From Defluviitaleaceae bacterium (GTDB lineage: Bacteria > Bacillota > Clostridia > Lachnospirales > WQUN01), in the NCBI GenBank assembly GCA_009780315.1, contig WRAH01000013.1, forward strand, positions 1 to 64,000: a stretch of DNA of 64,000 nucleotides, read 5' to 3'. Both the position numbers and the translations under genes were made by a program. How positions within the stretch are numbered: the first letter of the stretch is position 1; every line of letters begins with the position of its first letter. A model generated the notes under the pieces. It saw only the letters and a list, made by a program, of their open reading frames with translations, was not told where the DNA came from and made no database searches. This document shows, piece after piece, positions 9,061-19,442 of the stretch.

Positions 9061-11679
9061 TTATACCCTCAAATTATTGAGTGGTTCTGGATGTTCTGGT
9101 ACATCTGCAATCCCTAGTGCCAGTGCGAATAAGTCTCGTGCAATATGGGCTGACAGTTGAGAAAATGCCTGTGTCGAGCCAAAAGGAATATTTACATAAA
9201 TTGCAACTTGAGGATTTTCATAAGGCGCGAACCCACCAAATGCTGTGTGGGAGAATCTGCCGCTTTGCCCATGCTCCGCAGTACCTGTCTTTCCTGCAAC
9301 AGCAACTGGAAAATTGCGGAATACACCCACTGCCGTACCACCTACACCTGGTTGGGTTGCCAACCGCATTCCGTCAAACACTGCATCCCAAGTAGATTCT
9401 GAAACAGTCACGGTAAATTCCTCTGGTGTTGGCTCATGACGAAGCAGTGTTGTACCATGGCTATTTTCAATATTGCCAACGAGTGTAAGGGGTAATGTAT
9501 TGCCCCTATTGCCAATAATCGCCATGCCACGCGCCATTTGCGCCGCAGTGTAGGCATTATATCCTTGACCAAATGAAACTTGCACTGTATCCCCATCACG
9601 CCATGCGTGCTGTGTGCGTGCAGAAAATGGATTGTGAAGCATTCCCATGTGTTCTTTTAACTCGGGAGATGCCATTTGATTACCCTCAAAACCAGTACGC
9701 GCAAATTCTAAGTGACGTTCGCCAATTTGGACACCTGTGGGGCTATTTAGCCCAAAGAATGCCATATAATCATTTAGGGTTTGTATCCCTTGCATGGTTG
9801 TTCCTGTACGCGTGTTCCCAAGACGGAATGCCGACTCTGCAAAAAAGTAGTTACAGCTTACGGCAATTGCCTGTGCAACATTGATACTGCCATGTCCGCC
9901 CCTGTGCCAGCATCGTACAGGTGGGTTTCCAGCCGATGTGAAGTTTACACCGTCAAAAATTCTAGTGCTTGGGCCAATCGCACCTGCTTCCAGTGCCGCC
10001 ACAGCTGTAAACATTTTAAATGTTGAACCTGGTGCGATTGCCTCCATAAACGGGCGGTTTCGCATAGGATGCGTTGGGTCAAGGGTATTGATGTGACGGA
10101 AGTATTCGCTGTCAAAATCATTCACAAGGCGGTTATTGTCAAAGGATGGGTAAGTGACTGCCGCCAGAACATCGCCTGTTTGTACACACACTATCATTGC
10201 AGAACCTGTTGAAGGGTCTGTATTTAAGACATGGGGGGTCAATTCACGTGCGCGGATTTTTTCTATCAAGACATTTAAAGCACTTGCAGGTTGCTCTATT
10301 AACTGGGTGGCAATTGTGCCGTCAAGGTCAGTTATTTGCTCTGTACCTATCAAAGCCAGCAACATTTGTGCAGGAGTAATTCTTCCTGTGTGTATACCTT
10401 CAATGATTAACCCTTGGGTGTTTGAAATACTTTCCCTTTGAGTATTTGCTTCTGGGTCACGGGCTAGGATATATTGCAAAAGGGGATAAGCGTGATTGTC
10501 CGCTTCAACTTCCAAAAGCCGCCGTACATCAAGGTGATAACCACGAACATAGTTAATAAAAACATCTTGCAAGCTAACATGATGTGCCGAACCTGCATGG
10601 AAATTCAAACGGCGGATTAACGCCTCGCTAAGATAATCTTCCAACACATGAAAAGCGGCTTCCTGTAGTGCCAAGTCAATAGTTAAAAACACACGGCTTC
10701 CCGGTTGCGGTTCTTCATCCCATACTGGGGTAGAAATTCTGCGCCCTAACCCATCCACCTCAAAGGACTGAATGCCCGGTTGACCCCGTAAAAAATGCTC
10801 CATGGAAAGCTCAAGCCCTGCACGTCCAAAAAGGTCAAAGGCTGTGTAGCCCAAATGTTCGTTAGCCTCAAGTTGTGCTGCTGTTATTGGGCGCAAATAT
10901 CCAACCATGTGGGACATATACCGCCCTGCCGGATAGTAACGTAAGGTTTGTGTATCCACAAAAACCCCGGTAAATAGCGCATTATTTTCTTCGATAGCGG
11001 CAATGGTGGCATGAGAAACATCATATGCAAAAATAATTGGCATAGGCATATATGTGTCCCAATTATGAAGACGTTGCATGAAAATTGGCGCACGAAAATT
11101 TAAAATGCGCCGTGCATCTTCATCAGAAAGTGTCTCATCTATTCTAATATGCCGATTATCTGGTGAGCGCAAAAATTCCCAAGTTTCTTCTGCTGTAGCA
11201 TACCATGGATTGGGCACTGCCATGTCATCTTTCCAACGGTGTTCCTGACGGCGGATATTCTCTTCACTTGGGCCTGTAAACAAAAACTCAAAAGGTGCTT
11301 CCCGTGAAATTGGAAACTCGTCAACAAACCTTTCATCATTACGTTCAAATAATAATGCAAGTTCCAGCAAAGCCTCATTAGAAATTTCAACGCTTGGGTC
11401 CATTTTTACAACAAAAGAAAGCTGATTCACAGCCAGTGGCCGCCCGTGACGGTCATAAATTGTACCCCGAGGCGCGGCAATTGGGCGCGTTACTGTGGCA
11501 GTACGTGGGGGCTCGGGCTGGAAAGTGTCCGCTTCTACGATTTGCAGCTGAAAAAGCTGTGCCAGCAAAATATAAAAAAGCACTGCCGTTATCACCAGCA
11601 ACCAAAGTATGCGGTGAGAAAAGAAGCGAAAAAGCGTTTTGCCAATATCGCGCCCAAGTTCTTTAAACTCAAAACTCAT
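9061..11679 (-). CDS. Class B penicillin-binding protein 2 (elongasome transpeptidase)
   Basis: 872 residues, an elongation-specific peptidoglycan transpeptidase working with RodA. One transmembrane anchor lies at about residues 23-45, then the pedestal domain with RGTIYDRHGRPLA (71-83). The transpeptidase domain carries the catalytic S552-TFK, the SxN motif (SCNYF) and KTG in AGKTGTAEHG. It is some 200 residues longer than E. coli PBP2. Extra sequence lies in the pedestal (about 100-215) and between the FLTIDLALQ strand and the catalytic serine (about 345-480). The start overlaps the mreD stop by four bases. mrdA/pbpA would be suitable names. Confidence 0.94.
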   Translation of the reverse strand: MSFEFKELGRDIGKTLFRFFSHRILWLLVITAVLFYILLAQLFQLQIVEADTFQPEPPRTATVTRPIAAPRGTIYDRHGRPLAVNQLSFVVKMDPSVEISNEALLELALLFERNDERFVDEFPISREAPFEFLFTGPSEENIRRQEHRWKDDMAVPNPWYATAEETWEFLRSPDNRHIRIDETLSDEDARRILNFRAPIFMQRLHNWDTYMPMPIIFAYDVSHATIAAIEENNALFTGVFVDTQTLRYYPAGRYMSHMVGYLRPITAAQLEANEHLGYTAFDLFGRAGLELSMEHFLRGQPGIQSFEVDGLGRRISTPVWDEEPQPGSRVFLTIDLALQEAAFHVLEDYLSEALIRRLNFHAGSAHHVSLQDVFINYVRGYHLDVRRLLEVEADNHAYPLLQYILARDPEANTQRESISNTQGLIIEGIHTGRITPAQMLLALIGTEQITDLDGTIATQLIEQPASALNVLIEKIRARELTPHVLNTDPSTGSAMIVCVQTGDVLAAVTYPSFDNNRLVNDFDSEYFRHINTLDPTHPMRNRPFMEAIAPGSTFKMFTAVAALEAGAIGPSTRIFDGVNFTSAGNPPVRCWHRGGHGSINVAQAIAVSCNYFFAESAFRLGNTRTGTTMQGIQTLNDYMAFFGLNSPTGVQIGERHLEFARTGFEGNQMASPELKEHMGMLHNPFSARTQHAWRDGDTVQVSFGQGYNAYTAAQMARGMAIIGNRGNTLPLTLVGNIENSHGTTLLRHEPTPEEFTVTVSESTWDAVFDGMRLATQPGVGGTAVGVFRNFPVAVAGKTGTAEHGQSGRFSHTAFGGFAPYENPQVAIYVNIPFGSTQAFSQLSAHIARDLFALALGIADVPEHPEPLNNLRV

Positions 11680-12197
11680 TCAATAACTCCTCTGTTTCTG
11701 GCTTCAATTTTCGCGTTAATGACATGAAGCAGACTATATAGGGGAATAGAAAGTGATGCGGTGTAAATCGTCTGAGGCAACATAATCGTAATAAAGTAAT
11801 GCCAAAAATCAATCTGCCCTGTAATTAAAATTGTGGTGACATACAATGTAAATTGATATACCAAGCTAACGATAACCACCACTGCAAAGGGTAAAAAATA
11901 ATTATCTTTAAAAAAATCCTTAAAAGGCTTTCCGCACATATATCCTGTTAAAAATCCAAATAATGCAAAAAGCCCAATAATCATGCCTACCAGCATATCC
12001 TGCACAAGCCCCGTAAAAAATCCAAAAATTGCACCTTCAATTTCCCCCCGCAAAATCCCATAGCTTACAATAAGAATAAGTGCAGTGTCCGGCGTAACCC
12101 CAAGAATAGACAAATGAGGAAAAAGCGTCGTCTGCAAAATAAAATTGATTAAAACCAGTGCAATCATTGCAAAAACCCTAACCATCATCACCCTCAC
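11676..12197 (-). CDS. mreD: Rod shape-determining protein MreD
   Basis: 173 residues with about five or six transmembrane segments and no catalytic motif. MreD is the membrane component of the MreBCD elongasome that links cytoskeletal MreB to the wall synthases. The FGFFTGLVQDML segment and the length are typical. It overlaps mreC upstream and the PBP2 gene downstream by four bases each, indicating tight translational coupling. Confidence 0.9.
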   Translation of the reverse strand: MRVMMVRVFAMIALVLINFILQTTLFPHLSILGVTPDTALILIVSYGILRGEIEGAIFGFFTGLVQDMLVGMIIGLFALFGFLTGYMCGKPFKDFFKDNYFLPFAVVVIVSLVYQFTLYVTTILITGQIDFWHYFITIMLPQTIYTASLSIPLYSLLHVINAKIEARNRGVIE

Positions 12198-13036
12198 TCA
12201 TTAAAAAGCTCTGTAACCACTAAAACAATTTCGATATTATTTAGATTTGCAGAGGGTTCTATCACTGCATGACGGGTAAGTCCGTCAGGGTTTGTGTGGA
12301 TTTCCTGCACAGTGCCAACACGGATTCCCCTTGGAAACATTGTACCATGGGCAGATGTTTCAATTTCATCACCGGGTAGAATCTGCGCAGTAATATCAAA
12401 ATGTTCCATACGGAGCAACCCCTGTTGCATTAGGCGAACATCTCCGCGTACTGTCCCTACATCTTCTGTACGAACCCCTATGACCGCAGCTGCAAAACGA
12501 CTATCAATGATAGAGACGACTTGCGAAGAAGTAGGGTTAACATACCGAACTACACCTGCAAGCCCACCGCCGCCAAACACTGCCATACCCGGGGTAATCC
12601 CGTCACGGCTTCCCACATCTATTGTAAAACCTCTGTTCCAGTCATTTGGGTCATGGGCAATAACCCGCGCACCAATCGTGGGAAGTGCTGCATAACGCTG
12701 ATGCATATTTAAAACGGCATTGAGACGTTCGTTTTCTTCAGCGGCTTGTTGAAGCCTGTGGTTTTCCAATTGTAATAATGTGATTTCCTCTGTAAGGTCG
12801 CGGTTTTGAGCAATTAACCCTTGGTTATTTGCAAGGGCAGTAAAATGCCCTTGTACCCACGCAATGGTTGCACTCAGCCCCTGTTGTACAGGTGTGACTA
12901 CAACGGATAACCCGCGGGTTACTATATTTGTTCCCGTCCCTTGGCTTATGGTTAGCACAATGGCAACCAAGCATATACCAATTCCTGATAATAGAAATGC
13001 CTTCTTATGTCTTGTTAAAACGTCAAGACTCATCAT
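12194..13036 (-). CDS. mreC: Rod shape-determining protein MreC
   Basis: 280 residues. One transmembrane anchor (about 14-32), a coiled-coil around residues 70-110 (ITLLQLENHRLQQAAEENER), then the double beta-barrel with VIAHDPNDWNRGFTIDVGSRDG and GMAVFGGGGLAGVV, typical of MreC. It scaffolds PBP2 and RodA on the outer face of the membrane. It starts immediately after mreB and overlaps mreD. Confidence 0.93.
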   Translation of the reverse strand: MMSLDVLTRHKKAFLLSGIGICLVAIVLTISQGTGTNIVTRGLSVVVTPVQQGLSATIAWVQGHFTALANNQGLIAQNRDLTEEITLLQLENHRLQQAAEENERLNAVLNMHQRYAALPTIGARVIAHDPNDWNRGFTIDVGSRDGITPGMAVFGGGGLAGVVRYVNPTSSQVVSIIDSRFAAAVIGVRTEDVGTVRGDVRLMQQGLLRMEHFDITAQILPGDEIETSAHGTMFPRGIRVGTVQEIHTNPDGLTRHAVIEPSANLNNIEIVLVVTELFNE

Positions 13037-14143
<1,107 letters not shown>

Positions 14144-14181
14144 TTAACCATGATTAAACCCGTCACCATGCACAGGGGAAT

Positions 14182-14210
14182 ATTATCCCACAAAGTCACA
14201 AACTTTTCAA
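14182..14210 (-). promoter_or_regulatory. Promoter of the mreB operon
   Basis: On the minus strand, TTGAAA (14205-14210) and GATAAT (14182-14187) are separated by exactly 17 bases, a good sigma-A match. The -35 box overlaps the last bases of the upstream flavoprotein gene. The leader to the mreB start would be about 110 bases. Confidence 0.6.
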
Positions 14211-15460
14211 ATTTGTTTGACATTTTCTTGTTGACTTTTCATCATTGCCGCCTTTTGTCCCGCAAGCCAGCCTGTAGAGAATGCAATTTGCAGATTATAC
14301 CCACCAGTCATAGCGTCCACGTCAAGTACTTCACCTGCAAAAAACAAGTGAGGCACTTTTTTTGACATCATTGTGGACGGATTGACTTCATGTACACTCA
14401 CCCCGCCCTTTGTAATGACAGCTTCTTTGTATCCTGTTGTGCCTGTGGGGGTTAGGGTTAGTTGCTTTAAAAGGGTCACTAGACTTTGGCGTTCTTCTTT
14501 TGTGATTATATTTATTTTTTTATCCGGTGAAATTTTTGAAAGGTCTATGATTGTATTTATAAGCCGTTTAGGCAGAAGATTTCCTAAAGCGTTGGCAAAG
14601 TTTTTATTTTTGGTGTCTGCAAAATCTCTAAGTATACGTTTGTCTAATTGGTCATGGGAAAGTGCAGGCTTTAAGTCTATGTGTATGGCAGTGATTCCTG
14701 ATGTAAAAAAAGCACTTGTACGTAGAATGATTGGCCCTGTTACCCCTGTGTGGGTGAACATCATCTCCCCTGTTTCTTCATATATAGTACTATCGCTGTC
14801 ATTTTTTGCAGTGACTTTGACATTTCGCAGACTTAAACCTTCTAAGGCAGATACCCATGATTCGGCAGTGGTTATTGGCACTAAAGATGGTGACGTGGGT
14901 GTTATCCTATGTCCTAATGCTTTTGCAAAGGTGAAACCATCCCCTGTTGAGCCTGTTCCAGGGTAGGATAACCCGCCAGTTGCTATGATTACAGCGTCTG
15001 CGGTGATATGCTCCGCATGAGTACGCACTTGAAACGTATCGTTTACTTGTATTATCTCATGCACTTGAGAGCCTAATTTTATTTTTACATTGTTTGCATT
15101 TAAAAAGTTCATCAATCCAGTAATGATGTCACTAGATTTGTCACTTACAGGGAAAACACGTCCGCCGCGTTCTGTTTTTAATGGCACACCTTGTTTTTCA
15201 AAAAAATCCATTAAATCTGTTGCGTCCATTGCATAAAATGCACTATTTAAAAATCGAGGGTTGGTTAAGGTCTGTGACATTAACCCAGCAATATCGGTAT
15301 TGTTGGTTACATTACAACGTCCCTTGCCTGTAATGTATAACTTGCGTCCCAGTTTTTCGTTTTTCTCCAAAAGTATCACATCTGCACCTTGGGAAGCCGC
15401 CGAGCCTGCCGCCATCATTCCCGCCGCACCTGCACCAATGACAATTATTTTTTTTCGCAT
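14207..15460 (-). CDS. FAD-dependent flavoprotein of the HI0933/BaiN (YhiN) family
   Basis: 417 residues. The N-terminal Rossmann motif GAGAAGMMAA plus EKNEKLGRKLYITGKGRCN are hallmarks of the HI0933-like family. The C-terminal TKGGVSVHEVNPSTMMSK and LFFAGEVLDVDAMTGGYNLQ bind FAD. Members have been described as aminoacetone oxidases or as bile-acid dehydroxylation reductases, but most, including this one, have no assigned substrate. Its start overlaps the 3' end of the next gene upstream by 16 bases. Confidence 0.88.
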   Translation of the reverse strand: MRKKIIVIGAGAAGMMAAGSAASQGADVILLEKNEKLGRKLYITGKGRCNVTNNTDIAGLMSQTLTNPRFLNSAFYAMDATDLMDFFEKQGVPLKTERGGRVFPVSDKSSDIITGLMNFLNANNVKIKLGSQVHEIIQVNDTFQVRTHAEHITADAVIIATGGLSYPGTGSTGDGFTFAKALGHRITPTSPSLVPITTAESWVSALEGLSLRNVKVTAKNDSDSTIYEETGEMMFTHTGVTGPIILRTSAFFTSGITAIHIDLKPALSHDQLDKRILRDFADTKNKNFANALGNLLPKRLINTIIDLSKISPDKKINIITKEERQSLVTLLKQLTLTPTGTTGYKEAVITKGGVSVHEVNPSTMMSKKVPHLFFAGEVLDVDAMTGGYNLQIAFSTGWLAGQKAAMMKSQQENVKQI

Positions 15461-16383
15461 GTCAACCCCGTTTTTAATGAGCGATTACCGAATTTATTTG
15501 ATAAAGTTTCTGTCGGTAGCTCCCTATATACATATTTGTGTAAAAGCTCTACAAGTTCTATACCTTCTTCTACAGCCGCATTGTATCTGTCTAAAAAGCT
15601 GTCTGTAAATTTACATGGCTCAAATGGTGACTCCCATTCGCCGTGCTTTATATTCAAATAATCCATATCATCATGAACATGTGTTGTGTGTACCATACTT
15701 GAAAACAACGGCTCTTTGATAGTCAAGTTTTCAACCAGTTCCATCAGACGTTTGCGCTTGCCTTGGTTTGAATGCAAAAGACGTGTAATTTGAATCATAT
15801 GACGCATTGCTTTTTGTACAGCTTTGGGTGGCACATTGCGGTTATAAATTTCCTGCATGGCTTGGCTTAGTGCCGTTGCGGCTACGGTAAGCTGGTGGGG
15901 TGCGGCATTGATAAGCTCCCATTGTTTCATGGCGGCAGGCTTTTTTCCGCTGGTGAGTTTTAACATGGCAAGGTCTATTGATGTTTCAAATTTTCGATGG
16001 TCAGCACTGTTTTTTATTTTTGGTGCGTGGATGTTGTAAGTTTTAGCATAAACATATGGATGTGCATGGGCATCTAAGGTATAGTGCATGAGAAAGCCCG
16101 AAGTGTAAGCAAAAATAATATCTTTGTCATTCAGTTCCGTTGCATTTTTTGCGTGTTTTGCCATTTGCACCAAAAATAAACCCAAGTCAGAAATATGCAT
16201 CTGAACCCCTACCCCGCGGGAACGCTTGCGAAAATGCCCAGGCATATAGTAGAAAAAAAAGTCGGGGCCTTGTGCGCCAAGGTTATATAACTGTTCGCCG
16301 CTTTTTATCGGTTGCTGAATTTGCGGTGCAAGGTTTTGAAGCAGAGCTTTTCCTGCGATGTAATGTGTTAAAAATCCTGGCAT
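15445..16383 (-). CDS. Zinc-dependent phospholipase C-like protein
   Basis: 312 residues resembling the Zn_dep_PLPC family. The start MPGFLTHYIAGKALL, then LGAQGPDFFFYYMPG and YTSGFLMHYTLDAHAHPYVY provide the His/Asp cluster expected to bind zinc. There is no signal peptide, unlike secreted clostridial alpha-toxins, so it is more likely one of the cytosolic members common in Clostridia, whose role is unknown. It overlaps the downstream flavoprotein gene and follows the EIIC-like gene closely. Confidence 0.8.
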   Translation of the reverse strand: MPGFLTHYIAGKALLQNLAPQIQQPIKSGEQLYNLGAQGPDFFFYYMPGHFRKRSRGVGVQMHISDLGLFLVQMAKHAKNATELNDKDIIFAYTSGFLMHYTLDAHAHPYVYAKTYNIHAPKIKNSADHRKFETSIDLAMLKLTSGKKPAAMKQWELINAAPHQLTVAATALSQAMQEIYNRNVPPKAVQKAMRHMIQITRLLHSNQGKRKRLMELVENLTIKEPLFSSMVHTTHVHDDMDYLNIKHGEWESPFEPCKFTDSFLDRYNAAVEEGIELVELLHKYVYRELPTETLSNKFGNRSLKTGLTCEKK

Positions 16384-16392
16384 AATGTTTAA

Positions 16393-17409
16393 TCACGCTC
16401 CCAGAGACATATCCCCAAACTTAATCCACTCTTTTTTACGCATGTATTCCGAAATGACAAAAGATATGATTGCCGGCAGCATAAAATGCACCAACCCGAT
16501 TTGAAAAAATACTGTAGGTGATGTACCCATAGCCGTTATAGCACCAAATTGCCCAACCAACCCGCTTGTACCCATGCCCGCCCCTGTAGGAATATTCTCC
16601 ATACGGAACACCCCTGCTGAAATTGCACCTGTGATTGCACTTGCAATAATTGGCGGAATCCAAATGCGTGGATTTTTCATAATATTAGGAAGCTGTAACA
16701 TTGATGTACCCAGCCCTTGTGAAAGCAATCCATTCATCTTGTTTTCACGATAACTGCTTACAGCAAAGCCAACCATGTTTGCCGCTGTACCTGCCACTGC
16801 CGCCCCTGCGGCAATACCTTCAAGTCCTATCATAATGGCAATAGCCGCGCTGGAAATAGGACTTGTTAAAGCCATACCCATAACCACCGCAACCACTGCA
16901 CCCATGACCGCCGGCATTAAATCTGTAGCCCACATGACAAAACTACCAATACCCACCATCACTTGCCGAATAGGGTCGCCAATAAGCATTGCCGTTGCCA
17001 TGCCTGTAATCAGCGTTGTTGCAGGTGTTACGATAATATCAATTTTTGTTTCCTTTGAAACCAGTTTTCCAAACTCTGTACCAATTAACGCCGCCACAAA
17101 TGCCCCTGCAACATTATTTGGGCCCCCTACATATGCCCCTGCAAAGCCGACTGCCGCCGCCGCAAACATGACTAAAGGCGGGGCTTTTAGTCCATATGCA
17201 ACGGCTACACCCACAGCAAAACCCGTTGCGCCGCTTGCCCAGCTGCCCATGGTCATCAGCAAGTCAATGCCTGTGAGCCGACCTATTTCTAATAAAATCA
17301 AACCCATTATCAATGATGCAAAAAGCCCAAGTGTCATTGCACCCATCGCGTCTACTGCATAACGCTTAAATGAGATGGATATATCTTTCCTTGACAAAAA
17401 TGTTTTCAT
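16393..17409 (-). CDS. PTS EIIC-like membrane transporter (PTS_EIIC_2 type)
   Basis: 338 residues, strongly hydrophobic, with about nine membrane segments. The repeated glycine-rich segments (AAAAVGFAGAYVGGPNN, GTAANMVGFAVSSYRENK, GTSGLVGQFGAITAMG) fit the PTS_EIIC_2 family, which occurs without attached EIIA or EIIB domains. No other PTS gene is nearby, so phosphorylation partners and sugar are unknown, and it may act as a secondary carrier. Confidence 0.8.
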   Translation of the reverse strand: MKTFLSRKDISISFKRYAVDAMGAMTLGLFASLIMGLILLEIGRLTGIDLLMTMGSWASGATGFAVGVAVAYGLKAPPLVMFAAAAVGFAGAYVGGPNNVAGAFVAALIGTEFGKLVSKETKIDIIVTPATTLITGMATAMLIGDPIRQVMVGIGSFVMWATDLMPAVMGAVVAVVMGMALTSPISSAAIAIMIGLEGIAAGAAVAGTAANMVGFAVSSYRENKMNGLLSQGLGTSMLQLPNIMKNPRIWIPPIIASAITGAISAGVFRMENIPTGAGMGTSGLVGQFGAITAMGTSPTVFFQIGLVHFMLPAIISFVISEYMRKKEWIKFGDMSLGA

Positions 17410-17512
17410 ACACTGCCTACTTTCATTATACTAAGCTTTACCTTGATGTATTGTAATATACACGGGTTTTAGTATAGCGCATTTCTTAGATTGTTTCCAT
17501 GAAAATTTGCAT

Positions 17513-17548
17513 AAAAAAAACAGTAGACCTTTATCAGTCTACTGCTTT
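17513..17548 (-). terminator. Rho-independent terminator of the zinc-ribbon membrane protein gene
   Basis: A perfect 8-bp stem (CAGTAGAC / GTCTACTG), loop of eight bases, followed on the minus strand by a run of eight T. It lies ten bases beyond the stop of the gene. Confidence 0.88.
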
Positions 17549-17557
17549 TCAAATCAA

Positions 17558-18199
17558 CTATTCACTTTTTGGCGGTTTGCGTCTAAAAATAAGATACAAA
17601 CCAAAAACAATGGCTAAAACAGGAATAGCTACACCAATAAGATTAAATACAACGCCAAAAATCCTTCCTGCAAATGCAAGTACAATGATTGCCAAAATAG
17701 CAATGGTCAAGGGCTTGTTACGAAGCACAGTGCCTAATACATCACTAATGCCGTCTTGCACGACTTCACCTGCGTTGATACGGCGGCGAATATTAAATCC
17801 GTCAAAAATAACCGTAAGCACCAATACTGGAATTGCAAGGGCAAATAAGGTGGTCATCAAACCTGATGTCGCAACAATTGTCATATATATTAGAAGGAAA
17901 AATCCGCACATGGCTGCAAGCCCACGCTTGATAAGCCCCATATACATATAATTTGCCCCTGGTGGGAAGAAAAATGAGAAGAAAAACAACAGGCCTCCGC
18001 TTATGTTTCTGTAAGGCATAAGTGGGGGACGGGGTGCTGTTTCGGGTGTACCCGCTGGACTAGCATTTGCAAACTCTGCCAAACATGTACGGCACATTAG
18101 CCGTCCTTGTAAATCAACTGCGCATTCATCGCACAACCAGTTGCCGCAATGGTTACATGTATTTGCCGCTGGTCTTGTTGGATGTTTTATACATTGCAT
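17558..18199 (-). CDS. Zinc-ribbon/B-box-like membrane protein
   Basis: 213 residues if started at the ATG preceded by AAGGAG eight bases upstream. The N-terminus has a cysteine/histidine cluster (CIKHPTRPAANTCNHCGNWL, then C-DECAVDL and CRTC) that would bind two zinc ions like a B-box. A proline-rich linker follows, then about four hydrophobic segments and a basic C-terminus. Such proteins are common and uncharacterised in Clostridia. An adapter or scaffold role in the membrane is conceivable but not shown. Confidence 0.7.
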   Translation of the reverse strand: MQCIKHPTRPAANTCNHCGNWLCDECAVDLQGRLMCRTCLAEFANASPAGTPETAPRPPLMPYRNISGGLLFFFSFFFPPGANYMYMGLIKRGLAAMCGFFLLIYMTIVATSGLMTTLFALAIPVLVLTVIFDGFNIRRRINAGEVVQDGISDVLGTVLRNKPLTIAILAIIVLAFAGRIFGVVFNLIGVAIPVLAIVFGLYLIFRRKPPKSE

Positions 18200-18271
18200 A
18201 TTATCATCTCCTTGACAAGACATACGCCATAGGTGATAAAAAGTTTATTTAAACTTTCCAACTTGCAGAAA

Positions 18272-18721
18272 TTATATAATAGGAACGCAAAATTCACACT
18301 GACCAGCCTCCACTAGCCTGTGTTTATAACGCTCTAATATAGGTTTTGATTCATCATATTGCAAATTTTGTGCCATAAGCTTTTGAAATATAGAAGCCCA
18401 AAATGCTTGTACAGCTTCTGCTGTATGTGGAATAGTAAAAACTACATATTTACCGCTGGGAATTTCTCCATGCTGAACTTCACCATTTGCAACGCAATCA
18501 CGCTCTACAACTAAGCATACATCATATCGACATTGTTCATGCGGGGTATTTGTGGGATTGTCTTGGGCAATGCCATAAATGACACTGTTTTCAAACAAAC
18601 CTTTTTGTCTTGCCCATGTTTTTAAACTTTCCATTAGTTTGTGATTTTCAACCCCATATGCTCCAATTCTTCGCATATATAAAACAGGTAATGTTGGGAT
18701 ATGTTCACTCGTAAAATCCAT
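18272..18721 (-). CDS. GyrI-like/AraC effector-binding domain protein
   Basis: 149 residues from the ATG preceded by AAGGAG seven bases upstream; a Met five codons earlier is less likely. The protein is a stand-alone GyrI-like (SbmC/SOUL-fold) domain. Marks are LYMRRIGAYG near the start, a DVCLVVERD strand and IPSGKYVVFTIPHTAEAVQ, typical of the small-molecule-binding half of AraC-type regulators. No DNA-binding domain is present. Family roles include drug sequestration and gyrase inhibition; none can be assigned here. Confidence 0.75.
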   Translation of the reverse strand: MDFTSEHIPTLPVLYMRRIGAYGVENHKLMESLKTWARQKGLFENSVIYGIAQDNPTNTPHEQCRYDVCLVVERDCVANGEVQHGEIPSGKYVVFTIPHTAEAVQAFWASIFQKLMAQNLQYDESKPILERYKHRLVEAGQCEFCVPII

Positions 18722-18736
18722 AAAACGCTCCTTCAT

Positions 18737-19199
18737 TCCTCAAATTTCGCTCATGTTTAAAAATGCCGTAATTTAGAAAATCCTGCGACAGTATCATATA
18801 CGGCTTATACTAAATAAGCAAGCTGTGGACTACGCTAGTATTTTTGGCGTGATTGTCATATATTCGATAATTTTTCCTGCTAGACTAATGAATAAACAAA
18901 GATGGAGCGAAAGAACGACACGACTTAACACTCCTATCAAAAAGGGGCTTTATCAGTACACCGTCAATAAAGTGTTTAGACAGATAATTTCATTTACATA
19001 GACGGTCATTATTGCCGTAACGACCCCAGTTATTAACCCATAACGAATAGGGCTATAGCAACAAAGACCAAGGTGAACCCATAGAGGAGCTGCTGGCAGA
19101 AAATGCATTTCTGCACCCAAAGACAATCTAACGTTTGAGAAGCAATCGTGAACCCGACCATAAAACCGAAACCATACTTAAAAAAACGAGAGGATTGCA
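18737..19199. other. Gene-free scar stretch upstream of the truncated nucleotidyltransferase
   Basis: No intact gene. A short plus-strand frame ending at about 19130 (EPIEELLAENAFLHPKTI then stop) looks like the tail of a real protein but I do not recognise it. Several stops interrupt everything upstream. The stretch marks the left part of a region with other truncated genes. Confidence 0.35.
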
Positions 19200-19442
19200 A
19201 TGACTTTACACAAATATTTCGATTCACTGATTGACACCGTTTCAAGCATTGAAGAGGTCTTGGCAATCGGAAAAAGTGGTGGTGAAAAGCTACCAGTACA
19301 AAATGAAAGCGATATTGATATTTCTGTTTTTTGTAGTCAAATACCAAATCCAGAAACAAGGCAAGCCGCTCTTAAAAATTTAGGTTCTGCTATTTCAGAA
19401 ATTAGAATAAGTGATTTAGCGAGTTTACGCCCTTGCTTCTGA
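19200..19442 (+). pseudogene. Truncated nucleotidyltransferase N-terminus
   Basis: About 70 residues match the start of a stand-alone nucleotidyltransferase. GKSGGEK corresponds to the GxS region and NESDIDISVF contains the DxD metal-binding aspartates. The frame then runs for a few meaningless residues into a stop because it is joined to the tail of a recombinase gene in another frame (junction about 19412-19420). The second catalytic Asp and the whole C-terminal part are lost. A non-functional remnant is most likely. Confidence 0.6.

Noticed and set aside
9081-10096. Several plus-strand frames of 60-100 codons opposite the PBP2 gene
   Set aside because: They are antisense to a clearly conserved transpeptidase, overlap one another in different frames and lack start signals.
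19033-19359. 108-codon minus-strand frame, hydrophobic at its end
   Set aside because: Its first half is antisense to the truncated nucleotidyltransferase and there is no start signal; treated as an artefact of the scar region.
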